Positions 20,370-28,879 are shown, counted from the stretch's first letter. The stretch: DNA of 64,000 nucleotides from Colwellia sp. MB3u-41 (GCF_014076845.1 NZ_JACGUT010000082.1:558001-622000); one strand, 5' to 3'. Numbers and translations are program-made. Notes: generated from the letters alone by a model not told the origin.

Positions 20370-20855
20370 CTAGTGGTGGTGATGCTGCTTTTTAGCTGGT
20401 TTTTCCTGCTTGATACTTTGTACAGGAATGGTTATTACAAGATCCTTTTGCTGCTTAAAATGCAATGTTAATGAAACTTCCTCTTCAGGTAACAAAGCTT
20501 TTTTTACACTGAATATCATTAAGTGATAACCCATAGGCTGTAATATCACTTTGCTTTGTCCATTAACAACCAACTGTTCTACTTGTCGCATTTTCATCAT
20601 ACCATTACTCATAGTGTGTTGATGAATTTCAATTCTATCGGCGAACAAGCCACTTACACCCGTTAAAGTTAACGCTTCATTATTTTTATTTTCAATCGAC
20701 ATGTAGGCTGAAGTTATATCGGTGCCTGGTATGCTCGCTCTCACATAAGGGGCTTCAATAATAATATTGCTGTTGTGCTCAACAGCGAGGGCATTACTGC
20801 TTATATTAAATAAAGTAAAAGATAAGACAATTGCTATTAAACATATTTTATTCAT
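20370..20855 (-). CDS. periplasmic copper chaperone PCu(A)C
   Basis: Periplasmic Cu(I) chaperone; in characterised systems PCu(A)C supplies copper to the CuA site of cytochrome oxidase. The signal peptide is about 1-24. The family motif is exact: H78-x10-M89-x21-H111-x-M113. A histidine-rich C-terminus (four terminal His) may add metal affinity. It has 161 residues. First gene of the three-gene minus-strand group with DUF2333 and the barrel protein; no oxidase genes are nearby. Confidence 0.9.
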   Translation of the reverse strand: MNKICLIAIVLSFTLFNISSNALAVEHNSNIIIEAPYVRASIPGTDITSAYMSIENKNNEALTLTGVSGLFADRIEIHQHTMSNGMMKMRQVEQLVVNGQSKVILQPMGYHLMIFSVKKALLPEEEVSLTLHFKQQKDLVITIPVQSIKQEKPAKKQHHHH

Positions 20856-20957
20856 TTCTCGCTATACTTCCTTTTAGACTGATGATTTTAATTGCATGAA
20901 CATTGTAACTAAGCTGGAGCAAAATGGATAATATAATTATTACCCAAGAAAACAATC

Positions 20958-21151
20958 ACGCTTTTACCTGAAATTTTATTAAAAACGGTCCGTGATATTG
21001 CTAATGTCATCGCTCAGTTACCGCAGATTTAGTCATGACCAATAGAAGACTGATGAAACAACATGCCGAGCCGGCTATGCCTCAAGTCATAGCTAACCAA
21101 GACCGAGCATTTAAGCGCTTGTTAAAACTAACGAGTGTAGAAGTATTTTAG
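20958..21151 (+). pseudogene. remnant of an enoyl-CoA hydratase/isomerase C-terminus
   Basis: No intact frame, but the plus strand reads as the end of a crotonase-family protein in two frames. First comes LPEILLKTVRDIANVIAQLP, then after a one-base shift DLVMTNRRLMKQH...EPAMPQVIANQDRAFKRLLK, ending at TAG 21149-21151. The pattern of a short helix, xTxRLMKQ and a final helix is how enoyl-CoA hydratases end. The N-terminal two thirds including the active site are gone. It sits between the PCu(A)C gene and the psp cluster and is followed by a hairpin at 21194. Confidence 0.6.
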
Positions 21152-21193
21152 CCCAATTTTTATAAAGACAACATCACTAACAATTAACATGTC

Positions 21194-21229
21194 GAAAGAG
21201 TCAACCACACTTACTGACTCTTTCATTTT
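21194..21229 (+). terminator. hairpin between enoyl-CoA hydratase remnant and psp cluster
   Basis: Ten-bp perfect stem (GAAAGAGTCA / TGACTCTTTC, 11-base loop) followed on the plus strand by ATTTTTA. It abuts the stop of the minus-strand gene at 21229, so it may act in both directions or be left over from the decayed plus-strand gene. Confidence 0.6.
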
Positions 21230-21564
21230 TATGCTATTTGTTTTTTATCACGTGTTAATAACCAAATAACAAAAGCAATAAAAATAACAGGCCAAAAAAC
21301 GCCAATCATCACCATAGCAAGGGCACCAAAAATCATCAATCCTATAAAAATTAAGGAACCAAAAACACTCATCACGATCGTGAATGCCAAAATAACTAAA
21401 ATAACCATAATAATTGCTGAAACACTAATGGCCTGTATTGGCTCTATTAGCTCTTCACCAACATAAAGATCAACATTAAACATTTCGATAAAGCTTATTC
21501 CTAACACATAGGTTAAAAATAAAGTGGCAAAAATAGCTAACATAAACGATTTAAAAAATGACAT
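21229..21564 (-). CDS. small membrane protein at the end of the psp cluster
   Basis: A 111-residue, strongly hydrophobic protein. Helices are visible at about 5-27, 45-68 and 70-104, and the end is RDKKQIA, so it is probably an inner-membrane protein with a cytoplasmic basic tail. I do not recognise a named family. The Shine-Dalgarno sequence (GGAGGGA) is strong. It is separated from pspC by about 86 bp on the same strand; a phage-shock role is inferred only from position. Confidence 0.75.
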   Translation of the reverse strand: MSFFKSFMLAIFATLFLTYVLGISFIEMFNVDLYVGEELIEPIQAISVSAIIMVILVILAFTIVMSVFGSLIFIGLMIFGALAMVMIGVFWPVIFIAFVIWLLTRDKKQIA

Positions 21565-21650
21565 AGTCCCTCCTGCTTTTCTTTATTGTCTTGTTAGTCA
21601 GTTAAATGTAAATATTACGCTTACATACCGCTAAGGCGTATTGCTTCACA

Positions 21651-21866
21651 TTAATCTTTTGTGGGTAATAATATTGCGGCCACAACGTAAGCAACCCCAG
21701 TTGCTAGCGGGAAAATAATCAATGCTCCAATGACGGCAATGCGTATTGCTATTCTTGGTAACTCATAATATTTTGCAATACCGGCACAAACACCCGATAA
21801 TTTTTTGTGTGAAACATCTTTCTTTAAGGTTTTTTTTACTGAATACTCACGTTGATAGCTCATCAT
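21651..21866 (-). CDS. pspC: PspC domain protein, envelope stress response
   Basis: PspC-domain inner-membrane protein, part of the Psp sensing complex. The family signature is KLSGVCAGIAKYYELPRIAIR (residues about 22-42), followed by a membrane segment (about 43-67). At 71 residues it lacks the C-terminal leucine-zipper region of E. coli PspC (about 119 residues), a common short form. Start at 21866 or the next ATG at 21863, both behind GAGG. It begins 7 bases after the stop of the 36-residue gene. Confidence 0.88.
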   Translation of the reverse strand: MMSYQREYSVKKTLKKDVSHKKLSGVCAGIAKYYELPRIAIRIAVIGALIIFPLATGVAYVVAAILLPTKD

Positions 21867-21873
21867 TTATTCC

Positions 21874-21984
21874 TCAATTCCAACCGCTATGTTTTAAAAT
21901 AGTTAACAATACTGCACTAACAAAAAAAGTGAGTACCGGAGCCAAACACATGATAATTATAAAATAGTCATTTTCCTGTATCAT
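21874..21984 (-). CDS. 36-residue single-pass membrane protein in the PspB position
   Basis: Small gene read on the minus strand from ATG 21982-21984 to TGA 21874-21876. The protein starts MIQENDYFIIIMCLAP and continues as one hydrophobic helix to a short end LKHSGWN. A clear AAGGAGC Shine-Dalgarno sequence lies 6-7 bases upstream, and the gene fills the pspA-pspC gap tightly. PspB normally occupies this position, but it is about 75 residues with a cytoplasmic leucine zipper, which is absent here. Either a minimal PspB or an unrelated small protein. Confidence 0.7.
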   Translation of the reverse strand: MIQENDYFIIIMCLAPVLTFFVSAVLLTILKHSGWN

Positions 21985-22016
21985 GTGATGCTCCTTAAAA
22001 TCTTATAAATTTACCC

Positions 22017-22679
22017 TTAGCCATTAACGACTTGTTTTTTTAAGTCTGCTAATTCTTGATCAATCGTTTCATCTGTCTCTAAGTCACGAAATTGGCTTTC
22101 GAGATCTTTATTGCTCGTAAAGTCATACGACTCTATTTCAGCTTCTACTCGATCAATTTTTTGTTGGTATCGTTCAAATTTGCTGATCGCATCATCAATG
22201 TTATAAACGATTGCTCTTTCACGAACTTTCAAACGGACTTCAGCCGATGCTTGACGTAATACGAAAGCATCTTGCTTACGTTTAGCTTCTTGCAGCTTTT
22301 CTTGTAACCGTTGACCGTCTTCTTGAACCGCACTAAGAAATACATCAAGCTGTGCTAATTCATGCTGCAATTCACAGACTTGTGTTAGACATTTTTGTTT
22401 TTCATGCAGCGCTGACTTCGCAAGATCGTCACGGTCTTTACTAATCGCTAATGCTGCTTTTTCTTGCCAATTTTTTATACTTGTTTCTAATGAGGCGATT
22501 TGGCGCATCAACGTTTTCTTTTCGGCAATATTTTTAGCTGCAGTAGAGCGTACTTCAACCAAAGTTTCTTCCATTTCCTGAATGATCAATTTAACCATTT
22601 TTTCAGGGTCTTCGGCTTTATCCAATATATTGTTTAGGTTAGCGTTAATAATATCTGTAAAACGTGAAAACATGCCCAT
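22017..22679 (-). CDS. pspA: phage shock protein A (PspA)
   Basis: Peripheral membrane coiled-coil protein of the PspA/Vipp1/ESCRT-III family; it stabilises stressed inner membrane and, in enterobacteria, inhibits the activator PspF. The N-terminal amphipathic helix MGMFSRFTDIINANLN is followed by DPEKMVKLIIQEME and long heptad-rich helices to about residue 200. The 220-residue length is standard. It is the first gene of the cluster, with a sigma-54-like promoter about 110 bp upstream. No pspF gene is in the window. Confidence 0.95.
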   Translation of the reverse strand: MGMFSRFTDIINANLNNILDKAEDPEKMVKLIIQEMEETLVEVRSTAAKNIAEKKTLMRQIASLETSIKNWQEKAALAISKDRDDLAKSALHEKQKCLTQVCELQHELAQLDVFLSAVQEDGQRLQEKLQEAKRKQDAFVLRQASAEVRLKVRERAIVYNIDDAISKFERYQQKIDRVEAEIESYDFTSNKDLESQFRDLETDETIDQELADLKKQVVNG

Positions 22680-22785
22680 AATCCATTCTCCTACGCAAAT
22701 GCGCTTCTATTTGGTTTTTAATGTAATGGCTCGTTAAGTGTCAGCTCAATGAGTTAACGCTTAACTTGCTACTATGTCTTCTATT

Positions 22786-22801
22786 ACAAGTGACATGCCA
22801 A
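22786..22801 (-). promoter_or_regulatory. candidate sigma-54 (-24/-12) promoter for pspA
   Basis: On the minus strand TTGGCATGTCACTTGT matches the -24/-12 consensus TTGGCACGN4TTGC, with correct GG-N10-GY spacing and GT in place of GC at -12. It lies about 107 bases upstream of the pspA start. Sigma-54/PspF control of pspA is established in enterobacteria; its use here is inference. Confidence 0.65.
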
Positions 22802-22897
22802 CTAAGCAAAAACAAATCAAACAATTGATTAACAAAGAATTTACTAGATTTATAACTCACAAAAAAAATACAGACATAATATGTCAGGCGAAGATGG

Positions 22898-22931
22898 GGT
22901 CAAATTAACAAATAAAATGGTTAATTTGACC
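22898..22931. repeat. perfect 12-bp inverted repeat, possibly a REP-like element
   Basis: GGTCAAATTAAC, a 10-base loop, then GTTAATTTGACC. It lies between the sseA stop and the pspA promoter. No T-run follows on either strand, so it is not a standard terminator. The GGGGTCAAATTAAC form is reminiscent of REP/RAYT-associated palindromes, but no second copy was noticed in this window. Confidence 0.5.
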
Positions 22932-22969
22932 ACGTGAGAAAGGTGTCTATTTTTTAACTAAGAATGGCA

Positions 22970-23869
22970 TTATTTAGACGTTACCACGGGAAGTTGATGA
23001 TCCCCGCCCCAGTCACTCCATGAACCGTCGTACACTTGCAACTTTTTATAAGCGCACATTTCCGCCACTAATGCTAAAACACAAGCGGTTACACCAGAGC
23101 CACAACTCATGATCATCAGTTTATCTTGTGGATTAATTTTTTTAAACTTTTCCTCTAGAATATTCTTTGGGAGCAGCAAACCATTCTTCAATAGATCACT
23201 AAAAGGTAAATTTACCGAGCGAGGAATGTGTCCTTTTCGAATCCCTTCACGTGGCTCTGCAACTTTTCCTTCAAAACGATCCTTTGCCCTGGCATCAATA
23301 ACAAGAAGCTCGGTAGTATCAAGCTGCTGGAATATATCTTGGCTGCTACAGAAATATTCTTTATAAAACTTCGCAGTGAAGTTACCAATTTCAGTAGGGT
23401 AAGATAAGCCTGATGAAACGGGGTAGTTTAATTCAAGCCATGCAGGTAAACCGCCGTCAAGTACCGCAACATTTTTATGCCCCATGGCTCTAAACATATA
23501 CCAGGCACGTGCAGCTGAAAATAAGCCTTGGTCATCGTAGACAATAATTTGGCTATCATTCATCACACCTAGCGCCTGCGCTTGTTGCTGAAAGTATTCA
23601 ACACTTGGCATTGTATGGGGTAATGAATTTGATAAATCAGAAAAGTTTTTATTTAAATCGAATCGTTTGGCATTTGGCAACGCAAAATTTGGCCAGTGCT
23701 TTACCGGAGAGCGCATTTTACCAACAGGAGGTATACTCGCATCGAGAAGAATAATGTTCGAAGGTTGTTTTTTAGGATCTACTGTTAAATTGTTAGTAGA
23801 AAAAAGTAAATCATGCAATTGTTGGCACGATACTATTTGCTGATAAGCCGAAAGCATAGTTAGTGTCAT
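22970..23869 (-). CDS. sseA: 3-mercaptopyruvate sulfurtransferase (SseA-like)
   Basis: Two-domain rhodanese. The N-terminal inactive domain spans about residues 20-150 and the C-terminal catalytic domain about 175-295. The active loop is CGSGVTA with catalytic C256. This loop is the mercaptopyruvate type, whereas thiosulfate sulfurtransferases have CRKGVT. The 299-residue length is normal. An alternative start a few codons downstream is possible. It is a single gene, separated from the small genes upstream by about 100 bp. Confidence 0.9.
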   Translation of the reverse strand: MTLTMLSAYQQIVSCQQLHDLLFSTNNLTVDPKKQPSNIILLDASIPPVGKMRSPVKHWPNFALPNAKRFDLNKNFSDLSNSLPHTMPSVEYFQQQAQALGVMNDSQIIVYDDQGLFSAARAWYMFRAMGHKNVAVLDGGLPAWLELNYPVSSGLSYPTEIGNFTAKFYKEYFCSSQDIFQQLDTTELLVIDARAKDRFEGKVAEPREGIRKGHIPRSVNLPFSDLLKNGLLLPKNILEEKFKKINPQDKLMIMSCGSGVTACVLALVAEMCAYKKLQVYDGSWSDWGGDHQLPVVTSK

Positions 23870-23966
23870 TCATTTTTGAATAAGACTTAAAAAATAACGA
23901 ATTAATTGATATATGTACAGTTGATTAGGCAATATAAATTAGCAGGGTACAACAAATCCCCTGCGC

Positions 23967-24098
23967 TTAACTTACAGCTTGTTCATCAATAAGTTGTTGC
24001 TCATGACTACTTTCTAATAGGCTTACGACCACCGATGCTAGCAATAAGAACACAGCAGGTAACATCAATAGTGTAAAAATAAGCGCTAAGCTTGGCAT
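23967..24098 (-). CDS. 43-residue small membrane protein
   Basis: Small gene read from ATG 24096-24098 to TAA 23967-23969. The product begins MPSLALIFTLLMLPAVF, continues as a single hydrophobic helix to about residue 28 and ends in an acidic/glutamine tail (ESSHEQQLIDEQ). An AAGGA Shine-Dalgarno sequence lies about 7 bases before the start, within 10 bases of the preceding gene's stop, so the two are probably one operon. A six-bp hairpin (23942-23964) follows. Family unknown. Confidence 0.55.
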   Translation of the reverse strand: MPSLALIFTLLMLPAVFLLLASVVVSLLESSHEQQLIDEQAVS

Positions 24099-24107
24099 AA
24101 TCAATCC

Positions 24108-24386
24108 TTACTCATCCATAACTTGAGCTGTATGCTTTATTTGAGCATTATTTTTAGTGGGAATGTTTGCAACTAAAATGGCAGCATTATTATTAGTTGT
24201 TAAAGCCAGGGTCATAATAGCTTGCTGGGTTTTAGCTTTTGTATTGATCTTTAATTGCGTATTAAGTTGATGTAAACCTGTTTTAGCCATCAGACTAGCC
24301 ATGTTTTTAATATCAGCAGTGTCGCCTGCAAAGCTATTGAAAGATAATAAAGCCGTTGTTAAAGTGGTAATAAGTAAAGTTTTCAT
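24108..24386 (-). CDS. small exported protein, unknown function
   Basis: The start is set at ATG 24384-24386, 7 bases after GGAG; a longer frame from a TTG at 24398 would contain that ribosome binding site. The 92-residue product has a clear signal peptide (MKTLLITTLTTALLSFNSFA), and the mature part is alanine/asparagine/threonine-rich with the repeat-like phrases LTTNNNAAILVANI and IPTKNNAQIK. No family recognised. It is followed within 10 bases by the 43-residue membrane protein. Confidence 0.65.
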   Translation of the reverse strand: MKTLLITTLTTALLSFNSFAGDTADIKNMASLMAKTGLHQLNTQLKINTKAKTQQAIMTLALTTNNNAAILVANIPTKNNAQIKHTAQVMDE

Positions 24387-24612
24387 TTTGTTCTCCAAGT
24401 TTTATAATAGTTAAGTCGCAATATCTATTACAAAGGTTGTGCCAGAGATCAAAAAAAAATTAAGATCATGATTTTTAATGAATTTATTTTTTTGAGTTTT
24501 GTCGAAAAACAAGAGTTTATGATTAAATTAGAGGTGAGTGGTTAAAAAAACCAACATTTAACAATTATTGCGATTAAATCGTTAATTATGGCTAGACTAA
24601 CAAATAACTAAT

Positions 24613-24647
24613 ATCCCGATTTAGGGAAGCTAATTCCCAAAATCGGA
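24613..24647 (-). terminator. hairpin downstream of dusA
   Basis: A 13-bp stem with one mismatch (CCGATTTTGGGAA / TTCCCTAAATCGG on the minus strand, 5-6 base loop) starts about 15 bases after the dusA stop. The following sequence is not T-rich, so termination efficiency is uncertain. Confidence 0.5.
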
Positions 24648-24661
24648 ACACAAGAGATATT

Positions 24662-25672
24662 TTACTCGCTAGCAGGTAGAGTAACCAGAGCAAAAGCTTT
24701 GAAAAGAACTTGGCTAGTTACCTCATTACCACTGCACTGCTCACTTAAGTAGCGACGAAACTGCCTAGCGCCAGCTAAACCATTACACAACCCGAGCATA
24801 TGGCGAACAACATGCCAAGCACGTCCGCCATTGGCAATATGCATATCAATATAGCGCGCCATCTCTTCAATTATTTGTGCGCGAGAAAGCATATTAGTAT
24901 TCTTTTGATAAATAGCATTATCAGCTTCAACTAACATATAGGGATTTTGATATATTTCACGACCAATCATTACACCATCAATATGCGTTAAATGTTCATT
25001 CGCCTCAGCAAAGGTTTTAATACCGCCATTAATTGAAATTTGCAATTGTGAAAAGTCTTTCTTGATTTGATATACACGACCATAATCAAGCGGTGGTACT
25101 TCCCTATTTTGCTTAGGGCTTAAGCCACTTAACCAAGCTTTACGTGCATGAATAATAAAATGCTTACAATCAGCTTGCGCTACAACATCAATAAAGTTGT
25201 GCAAAAACTCATAACTGTCGTTATCGTCAATTCCAATACGCGATTTTACGGTAACAGGAACATTTGCGGCTGCCTGCATTTCATTTACACAATCAGCAAC
25301 TAACGAGGGTTCAGCCATTAAACACGCACCAAACCGACCATTTTGAACACGGTCAGATGGACAACCAACATTGATATTAATTTCATCATAACCATATTGC
25401 TCAGCCATTTTTGCGCACTCAGTCATGGCTTTAACGTCACTACCACCGAGTTGTAAGGCTAAAGGATGTTCTTCCTTGTTAAAAGATAGATAGTCACCTT
25501 TGCCGAAAATAATTGCGCCTGTCGTTATCATTTCTGTATATAACACGGTGTGTTTTGACATAACTCTGTAGAAGTAACGGCAATGGCGGTCTGTCCAATC
25601 GAGCATGGGTGCAACGGAAAGTCGGTGATCGATGGGATTAGCTGAGTTTAGCGGTTTTACTGGGATTGACAC
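24662..25672 (-). CDS. dusA: tRNA-dihydrouridine(20/20a) synthase DusA
   Basis: FMN-dependent enzyme that reduces U20/U20a in tRNA D-loops. The opening [19 protein letters not shown], the catalytic loop [12 protein letters not shown] with C104, and GACLMAEP are DusA signatures. FMN/phosphate-binding stretches SINGGI and GVMIGREIY follow. The 336-residue length is normal. The 5' end is next to a degraded tyrosine integrase; the dusA 5' region is a known attachment site for a dedicated integrase family, so the first codons may be island-supplied. Confidence 0.96.
   Translation of the reverse strand: MSIPVKPLNSANPIDHRLSVAPMLDWTDRHCRYFYRVMSKHTVLYTEMITTGAIIFGKGDYLSFNKEEHPLALQLGGSDVKAMTECAKMAEQYGYDEININVGCPSDRVQNGRFGACLMAEPSLVADCVNEMQAAANVPVTVKSRIGIDDNDSYEFLHNFIDVVAQADCKHFIIHARKAWLSGLSPKQNREVPPLDYGRVYQIKKDFSQLQISINGGIKTFAEANEHLTHIDGVMIGREIYQNPYMLVEADNAIYQKNTNMLSRAQIIEEMARYIDMHIANGGRAWHVVRHMLGLCNGLAGARQFRRYLSEQCSGNEVTSQVLFKAFALVTLPASE
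25584..25600. repeat. candidate attachment half-site in the 5' end of dusA
   Basis: TGGCGGTCTGTCCAATC, encoding part of the DWTDRHC motif of DusA. A 15/17 match occurs in direct orientation at 36188-36204. The pair brackets the integrase remnant and all the accessory genes. Confidence 0.45.
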
Positions 25673-25779
25673 AAAAACACCTTATTAATATACTGTATAG
25701 AATTACAGTGAATTACCGCAAGTTACCTTGAGTTTCGATATGTAGTACCCCATATGTACCCCATAAAAAAGTAGGATTA

Positions 25780-26595
25780 ATGATGGCATCTTTTACAATT
25801 GAAAAACGTACAAAGGCAAACGGTGACTTTTCTTATCGCTGTAAAGTCGTTGTTAAACAAAAAAACGCAATTATACACCGAGAATCTAAAACATTCTGTA
25901 AAAAAGAACTCGCTCGTATATATGGAAGGAAGCGTGATCAAGAAATAGAAAATGAAAAAAGCTCACCCAGTTTTTGATATTGAAGCCAATTGTTCAGTTT
26001 TTGATGAAGCGATACCAACACTCATTGATATGGATTTAATTGGTAAAGTGACTGAAGAACGAGAAGGCCAACGCAGCTTGAACTCGATAAATTAAGAGTT
26101 GGACTAGAAGAAAGGGAAAATCAAAGACCAAATGGTCATGTCAGAATTCCTTATTTAGATATTTTAGATATCAGTATACTTACTTGTATGCGTATAGGTG
26201 AAGTTTGTAAACTTAGATGGGATGATTTAAACCTAGAGCATAAAACGATCATTGTTAGAGACAGAAAAGATCCCCGTAAAAAGGAAGGTAATTACATGAT
26301 TGCCTCACTCTTAGGTGAATCTTTCAGTATTGCCAATGAACAACCTAAAAATAGTGAATTAATTTTTCCCTATAATTCAAGAAGTGTAACGGCTGGATTT
26401 CAACGTGTTAGAAATGATTTAGGTATTAAATATTTACGCTACCATGATTTAAGGCGTGAAGGAGCAAGTCGACTTTTTGAGCAAAGCTACACTATTGAAG
26501 AAGTTGCTCAAGTAACAGGCCATAGAAATCTTAATATTCTATTTCAGGTTTATACGCAGTTATTTCCGCATAAGTTACATGATAAATTCAGTTGA
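25780..26595 (+). pseudogene. degenerate dusA-associated tyrosine recombinase (integrase)
   Basis: The N-terminal arm-binding domain is readable at 25780-25977 (FTIEKRTKANGDFSYRCKV, typical of AP2-like integrase N-termini). The frame then breaks and the central region is short and disordered. The C-terminal catalytic domain resumes at 26188-26595 with RIGEVCKLRWDDL (first catalytic Arg), HDLRREGASRLFE (H-x-x-R), GHRN and the final Y in VYTQLF. Core parts between the N-terminal and catalytic domains are deleted, so it should be inactive. It is divergent from dusA, with the GTACCCC repeats often seen upstream of such integrases at 25745-25764. Confidence 0.85.
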
Positions 26596-26669
26596 ATAAG
26601 ATTAAAACAATAAATACAATAGCTTAATATATATTCCATAAAATATCGGCAATTAAATAAGGAAATAAA

Positions 26670-27872
26670 TTGAATACCGTAACTCATATCAGCACAATTA
26701 GAACTAACAGTCTCATTATAGCGACATTAATATTTACCATGCTTTGGATAGTCGTAAATAGTTTTTCAAACTACAATGATTTATATTCAGTAGAGGAAAG
26801 CTTTTCAGAAGCAGTAGCACTTAATGTAATAGATCGAAAGATAAGTGAAGTATCATCGGCAACTATCTATCCAAAGAATCCAAGTTTTGATATTAAAGAG
26901 ATTTCATTCACAAAAGCGGATAACAAATTATTAAAGAATTGTAGTGTTTTACTCAAAAAAGACAAAAAAACTCAATGTACATACAATGAAAACCCAGAGA
27001 GGTCGATTAAGCGCTTTGCTATTTCAGTAATAAATTCAAAAGGGCTTTGTCTAAATAAAGAAAATCTTAACTACAAATTTACGATGTTCAATACGAAAAA
27101 CACTTGTGACGGAGGAAATTTCATTGAATTTAGCACTGTCATAATTGAGAGCGATTTACCACAACTTCATGAGTTAGGGATGAAGTCTGCGGCAACAAGA
27201 ATAATAATAGAAAACAATGAAAATAAAATAGGTGTATCAGTTTTTGTAAACGATATAACATTAGAATATACAGATAAAAAGTTTTTATCTGCCTACGATT
27301 TTTCATTACAAGAAACAAATCAAAAATTTCATGGTCATACTATATCTCATAACCTTCTCTGTAATGGAAAAATAAAATCTAATGGATGCTATTATCAGCA
27401 ACTGAATAAATTATCAATGAAACTATCCAGTGATTCAGTAACTATACCTTATATAGCTACAAGTTTCCCTTCATCTATTGCGTGTATTATTTTACTTTTT
27501 CTAATGACTCTGGCGAGTTTAAGTAGCTACTCAGCAAGCAAAATTGCATTAAAAAACATTCAAGGTGGATTAGAGCAAAATTACCTACCTTTTGATTTTA
27601 AAAACAACTTTATTAGCCTAGTTTTAATCAGGTACCATATTTTCTTATATGGCATCTGCTTATTAATCACTGTTTTATTTAATATCCCTCCAGATTTCAT
27701 ATATAAAAACGTGATTATGAAAAAATTTCTTCCATTGAGTATGGATAGTTTTAACGTGGTAGCATTTATCATTTCTGTTGTGTTTATATACTTTATTTGT
27801 TTAAAGGTTTTAGAGCCTTTAGACAATTCTCTAAGGAAGTTAAGAAAAGAAAGAAGAATTAAATTAAATTAA
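26670..27872 (+). CDS. unknown multi-pass membrane protein of the island
   Basis: Predicted start is TTG at 26670 behind TAAGGAAA. The 400-residue protein has one helix near 14-33, a large extracytoplasmic domain (about 40-260) with several cysteines (including CSVLLKKDKKTQC and KIKSNGCYYQ) that could form disulfides, then three helices near 268-290, 318-338 and 355-377 and a very basic end (RKLRKERRIKLN). No family recognised. It is strongly AT-rich compared with the core genes. Function unknown; the architecture would suit a sensor or envelope protein. Confidence 0.65.
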   Translation: MNTVTHISTIRTNSLIIATLIFTMLWIVVNSFSNYNDLYSVEESFSEAVALNVIDRKISEVSSATIYPKNPSFDIKEISFTKADNKLLKNCSVLLKKDKKTQCTYNENPERSIKRFAISVINSKGLCLNKENLNYKFTMFNTKNTCDGGNFIEFSTVIIESDLPQLHELGMKSAATRIIIENNENKIGVSVFVNDITLEYTDKKFLSAYDFSLQETNQKFHGHTISHNLLCNGKIKSNGCYYQQLNKLSMKLSSDSVTIPYIATSFPSSIACIILLFLMTLASLSSYSASKIALKNIQGGLEQNYLPFDFKNNFISLVLIRYHIFLYGICLLITVLFNIPPDFIYKNVIMKKFLPLSMDSFNVVAFIISVVFIYFICLKVLEPLDNSLRKLRKERRIKLN

Positions 27873-27899
27873 ATTAAATAGCATTTAACCATAAGACTT

Positions 27900-27925
27900 T
27901 ACCCCCGCATTACTATGCGGGGGTA
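27900..27925. terminator. GC-rich hairpin between two convergent island genes
   Basis: Perfect 11-bp stem TACCCCCGCAT, loop TACT, then its complement. It lies between the ends of the 26670 and 27986 genes and stands out in AT-rich surroundings. A T-run is lacking, so it is a probable bidirectional terminator by position and stability. Confidence 0.65.
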
Positions 27926-27985
27926 TAAATAACGCCCTGTTAAGAGGGAACTGTAATTGGCTAAAATATGAAGCAACCCGACAAA

Positions 27986-28864
27986 CTATTTTGATTCACC
28001 AATAACTACATAGCTAAACTTTAAATCATACTTTATTGATATTGATCTTTTACTAGTCGAATCAATGACTTTAACGTTGAACCCTTCACTAGTAACATCA
28101 TAGATAATAGGATAACCACTATCTTTGTTGGAGTTTCCATAATTGCTTGCAGTAACGTAGGGCGGGTTAGAATATTCTTTATTGAATTTAATATACTTTT
28201 CACTATTACCACTTTTAATTGGCTCTATAGCCGATTCACCAGCTTCAATTTGTATTTTGTTAAGAGAAAGTAAAATATTATTTTTGTTTATGTCACTACT
28301 TATTCTGTTTTCAAACGCTGAACTAACCTCTCGTTTAGTTATGTATTTGGATGAAGATTCTTGAATTTTAGTTAGGTGCGTTTTTAATGTTTTTATATTG
28401 GCATTATTCTCTTTTATAACACTATGCAATTTCGAAAAAATGATTTCTGATTTCTTTAATTCTTGGGATGAGTTTATCAAAGCCTCTATTTCACTTTTCG
28501 ATTGATTTAACAGCACAACGATTTGACCTACTTTATCTAAATCGAGAGCTTGAAGCTCTAAAATATTTTTATTTATTGATTTCGCATGGGCCTCTGCTTC
28601 GCCTGAAGACTTTATTGCATCAAATAATGAAGAAATAGCCTTGTCCGTTAATTTTTCTAATTGTTTCGCAGAAGAAGACATTTTTTCTTCTGTCTGTTCA
28701 ATTGCTCTATTTGTAGCCTTTTCAGCAACTGTATCTGAAATAGAATAATAAATACCAAATAGTGCAATTAAATTTACAATACCAATAATAGCTCCCCATT
28801 TAGCAATTTTAGCGTTTAAATATCTCTCAATGGCATACTTTTCTTCCTGTTCTAAATCATACAT
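27986..28864 (-). CDS. membrane-anchored coiled-coil protein with an H-type-lectin-like C-terminal domain
   Basis: A 292-residue protein with a short cytoplasmic start, one membrane helix (about 23-43) and a long heptad-rich coiled coil (about 45-200). The compact C-terminal domain (about 205-290) contains FNKEYSNPPYVTASNYG, VTSEGFNVKV and a final SYVVIGE strand. That order (an F..xPPxV strand, a GFxV strand and a tyrosine-rich last strand) resembles the H-type lectin fold found in Helix agglutinin and some phage and bacterial proteins. The lectin call is by eye. Start at 28864 has AAGGA seven bases upstream, 15 bases after the stop of the frameshifted gene, so they form one operon. Confidence 0.7.
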   Translation of the reverse strand: MYDLEQEEKYAIERYLNAKIAKWGAIIGIVNLIALFGIYYSISDTVAEKATNRAIEQTEEKMSSSAKQLEKLTDKAISSLFDAIKSSGEAEAHAKSINKNILELQALDLDKVGQIVVLLNQSKSEIEALINSSQELKKSEIIFSKLHSVIKENNANIKTLKTHLTKIQESSSKYITKREVSSAFENRISSDINKNNILLSLNKIQIEAGESAIEPIKSGNSEKYIKFNKEYSNPPYVTASNYGNSNKDSGYPIIYDVTSEGFNVKVIDSTSKRSISIKYDLKFSYVVIGESK

Positions 28865-28879
28865 TTGATTATTCCTTAC

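Noticed and set aside
22898-22931. Palindrome as an sseA terminator
   Set aside because: No T-run follows on the minus strand, so it was called only as an inverted repeat.
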